The notes below the pieces were generated by a model, which had not been told where the DNA came from, searched no databases, and worked only from the letters and a program-made list of their open reading frames with translations. This document shows positions 6,423 through 7,016 of a DNA stretch of 7,016 nucleotides, in pieces; position 1 is the first letter of the stretch, and the number at the start of each line of letters is the position of its first letter. This DNA is from Solirubrobacterales bacterium (GTDB taxonomy: Bacteria > Actinomycetota > Thermoleophilia > Solirubrobacterales > Solirubrobacteraceae). Location: assembly GCA_025963955.1 (NCBI GenBank), contig JAOPZU010000431.1:1-7016 (forward strand), in the 5' to 3' direction. Made by a program: the position numbers and the translations under genes.

Positions 6423-7016
6423 GCAGGTCGACGGGTCCTTGCCGCCGAGCTCCGCGCGCTTGCGGTCGTAGGCGTCGCGCGCCTTCTGCGCCTCCGCGTC
6501 CGTGGTGCTGAAGGTGTGCGCGCCGTTCCCGCACGGCTTCACGACGTAGTACAGGTACGGCACCTTCGCGGGCTGGGCGGCAGCCTTCAGCGACGCGAGC
6601 CCCGGGTTGGAGATGGGCGTCGGCGGCAGGCCCGGCTTGCGGCGCGTGTTGTACGGCGTGTCCGCGTCGAGCTCGGACTGGAGGATGGGCCGGCCGTTCG
6701 CGCCGTAGTTGCCCGTCTCATAGCGCGTCGTCGCGTCGATGCCGAGGGCGATGCCCTGCTTCAGGCGGTTGTAGATCACCGCCGCGATCAGCGGGCGGTC
6801 CTTGGCCGTCTGCGCCTCGTTCTCGATGAGCGAGGCGATGATGAGCACGTCGTACCGCGAGAGCTGCTTCTTCTTGGCGTAGGCGTAGTCGATCTTCGCG
6901 GTCTCGCGCTTGAAGGTGCTCAGCTGCTCCTTGACGAGCGTGGCGGCCGAGGCGCTCGCGCGCAGCGTGTAGCTCGCCGGGAAGAAGAAGCCCTCCAGCG
7001 TCTTGCGGCCGCCGGG
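6420..7016 (-). CDS. mltG: Endolytic murein transglycosylase MltG, C-terminal part
   Basis: MltG is a membrane-anchored lytic transglycosylase that cuts nascent peptidoglycan strands and so sets glycan chain length. The last 198 residues are present; the frame is open to the right edge, so the cytoplasmic/membrane N-terminus lies outside. A GTG at 6848 is only an internal Val, because conserved YceG-domain sequence continues upstream of it. Seen in the fragment: LEGFFFPASY (7-16), the family's LEGYLFPDTY; ASLIENEA (61-68), whose Glu65 corresponds to the catalytic Glu of E. coli MltG; IYNRL (81-85); LQSELDADTPYNT (112-124); GLPPTPISNPG (129-139); and YLYYV (154-158) followed by HTFSTT (167-172). 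These cover the conserved end of the YceG/MltG domain in the right order. The protein ends in a short charged helix and a terminal Cys with no extra domain. It is the first visible gene of the aroE-pilus run. Confidence 0.93.
   Translation of the reverse strand, partial: PGGRKTLEGFFFPASYTLRASASAATLVKEQLSTFKRETAKIDYAYAKKKQLSRYDVLIIASLIENEAQTAKDRPLIAAVIYNRLKQGIALGIDATTRYETGNYGANGRPILQSELDADTPYNTRRKPGLPPTPISNPGLASLKAAAQPAKVPYLYYVVKPCGNGAHTFSTTDAEAQKARDAYDRKRAELGGKDPSTC

Noticed and set aside
5605..6534. Extended AroE starting at 6534
   Set aside because: The added residues are Arg-rich shadow sequence inside mltG. The ATG at 6420 gives the normal family N-terminus and a TGATG overlap.
6420..6848. 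MltG as a complete 142-residue protein starting at GTG 6848
   Set aside because: The conserved LEGFFFPASY motif lies upstream of that GTG in the same open frame, so the codon is internal and the real start is outside the window.

Overview
The window is very GC-rich DNA with strong G/C bias at third codon positions. It suggests a high-GC actinobacterium. The combination of a secreted calcium-binding (RTX-like) protein of a type common in Solirubrobacterales/Thermoleophilia and type IV pilus genes placed after mltG-aroE points to that class. This placement is inference from gene content and protein style, since no marker RNA gene is present.

Layout. Bases 2-205 (+) hold the C-terminal end of an unrecognised protein. 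Bases 260-1357 (+) encode a 365-residue secreted protein with a Sec signal peptide, seven in-register calcium-binding nonapeptides, a Thr/Pro linker and a C-terminal beta-type domain. After a 36-base convergent gap, the remainder (1394-7016) lies on the minus strand and reads right to left as mltG (5' end outside the window), aroE, pilB, pilT, pilC. Coding density is very high: no gap exceeds 80 bases, and no RNA gene, CRISPR array, insertion sequence or phage gene was seen.

How the genes work together. MltG (a lytic transglycosylase that ends glycan chains) and AroE (shikimate dehydrogenase) overlap by one base (TGATG). AroE and PilB are 13 bases apart or overlap slightly, depending on the PilB start. 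PilT and PilC are three bases apart. Only pilB-pilT has a real gap (79 bases), and it contains a good ribosome binding site for pilT. The minus-strand genes are therefore probably one operon, perhaps with an internal signal before pilT. PilB (extension ATPase), PilT (retraction ATPase) and PilC (inner-membrane platform) form the motor core of a type IVa pilus. All three keep their catalytic or structural hallmarks. No pilin, prepilin peptidase or pilMNO gene lies here, because pilC runs directly into the convergent calcium-binding protein gene. The rest of the machine must be encoded elsewhere.

Most of the window is ordinary core and pilus content. The points most worth a second look are the degenerate c-di-GMP-binding-type N-terminal domain of PilB, the motor-only pilus cluster, and the architecture and tandem-repeat linker of the secreted calcium-binding protein. 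I found no convincing evidence of a wholly new system.
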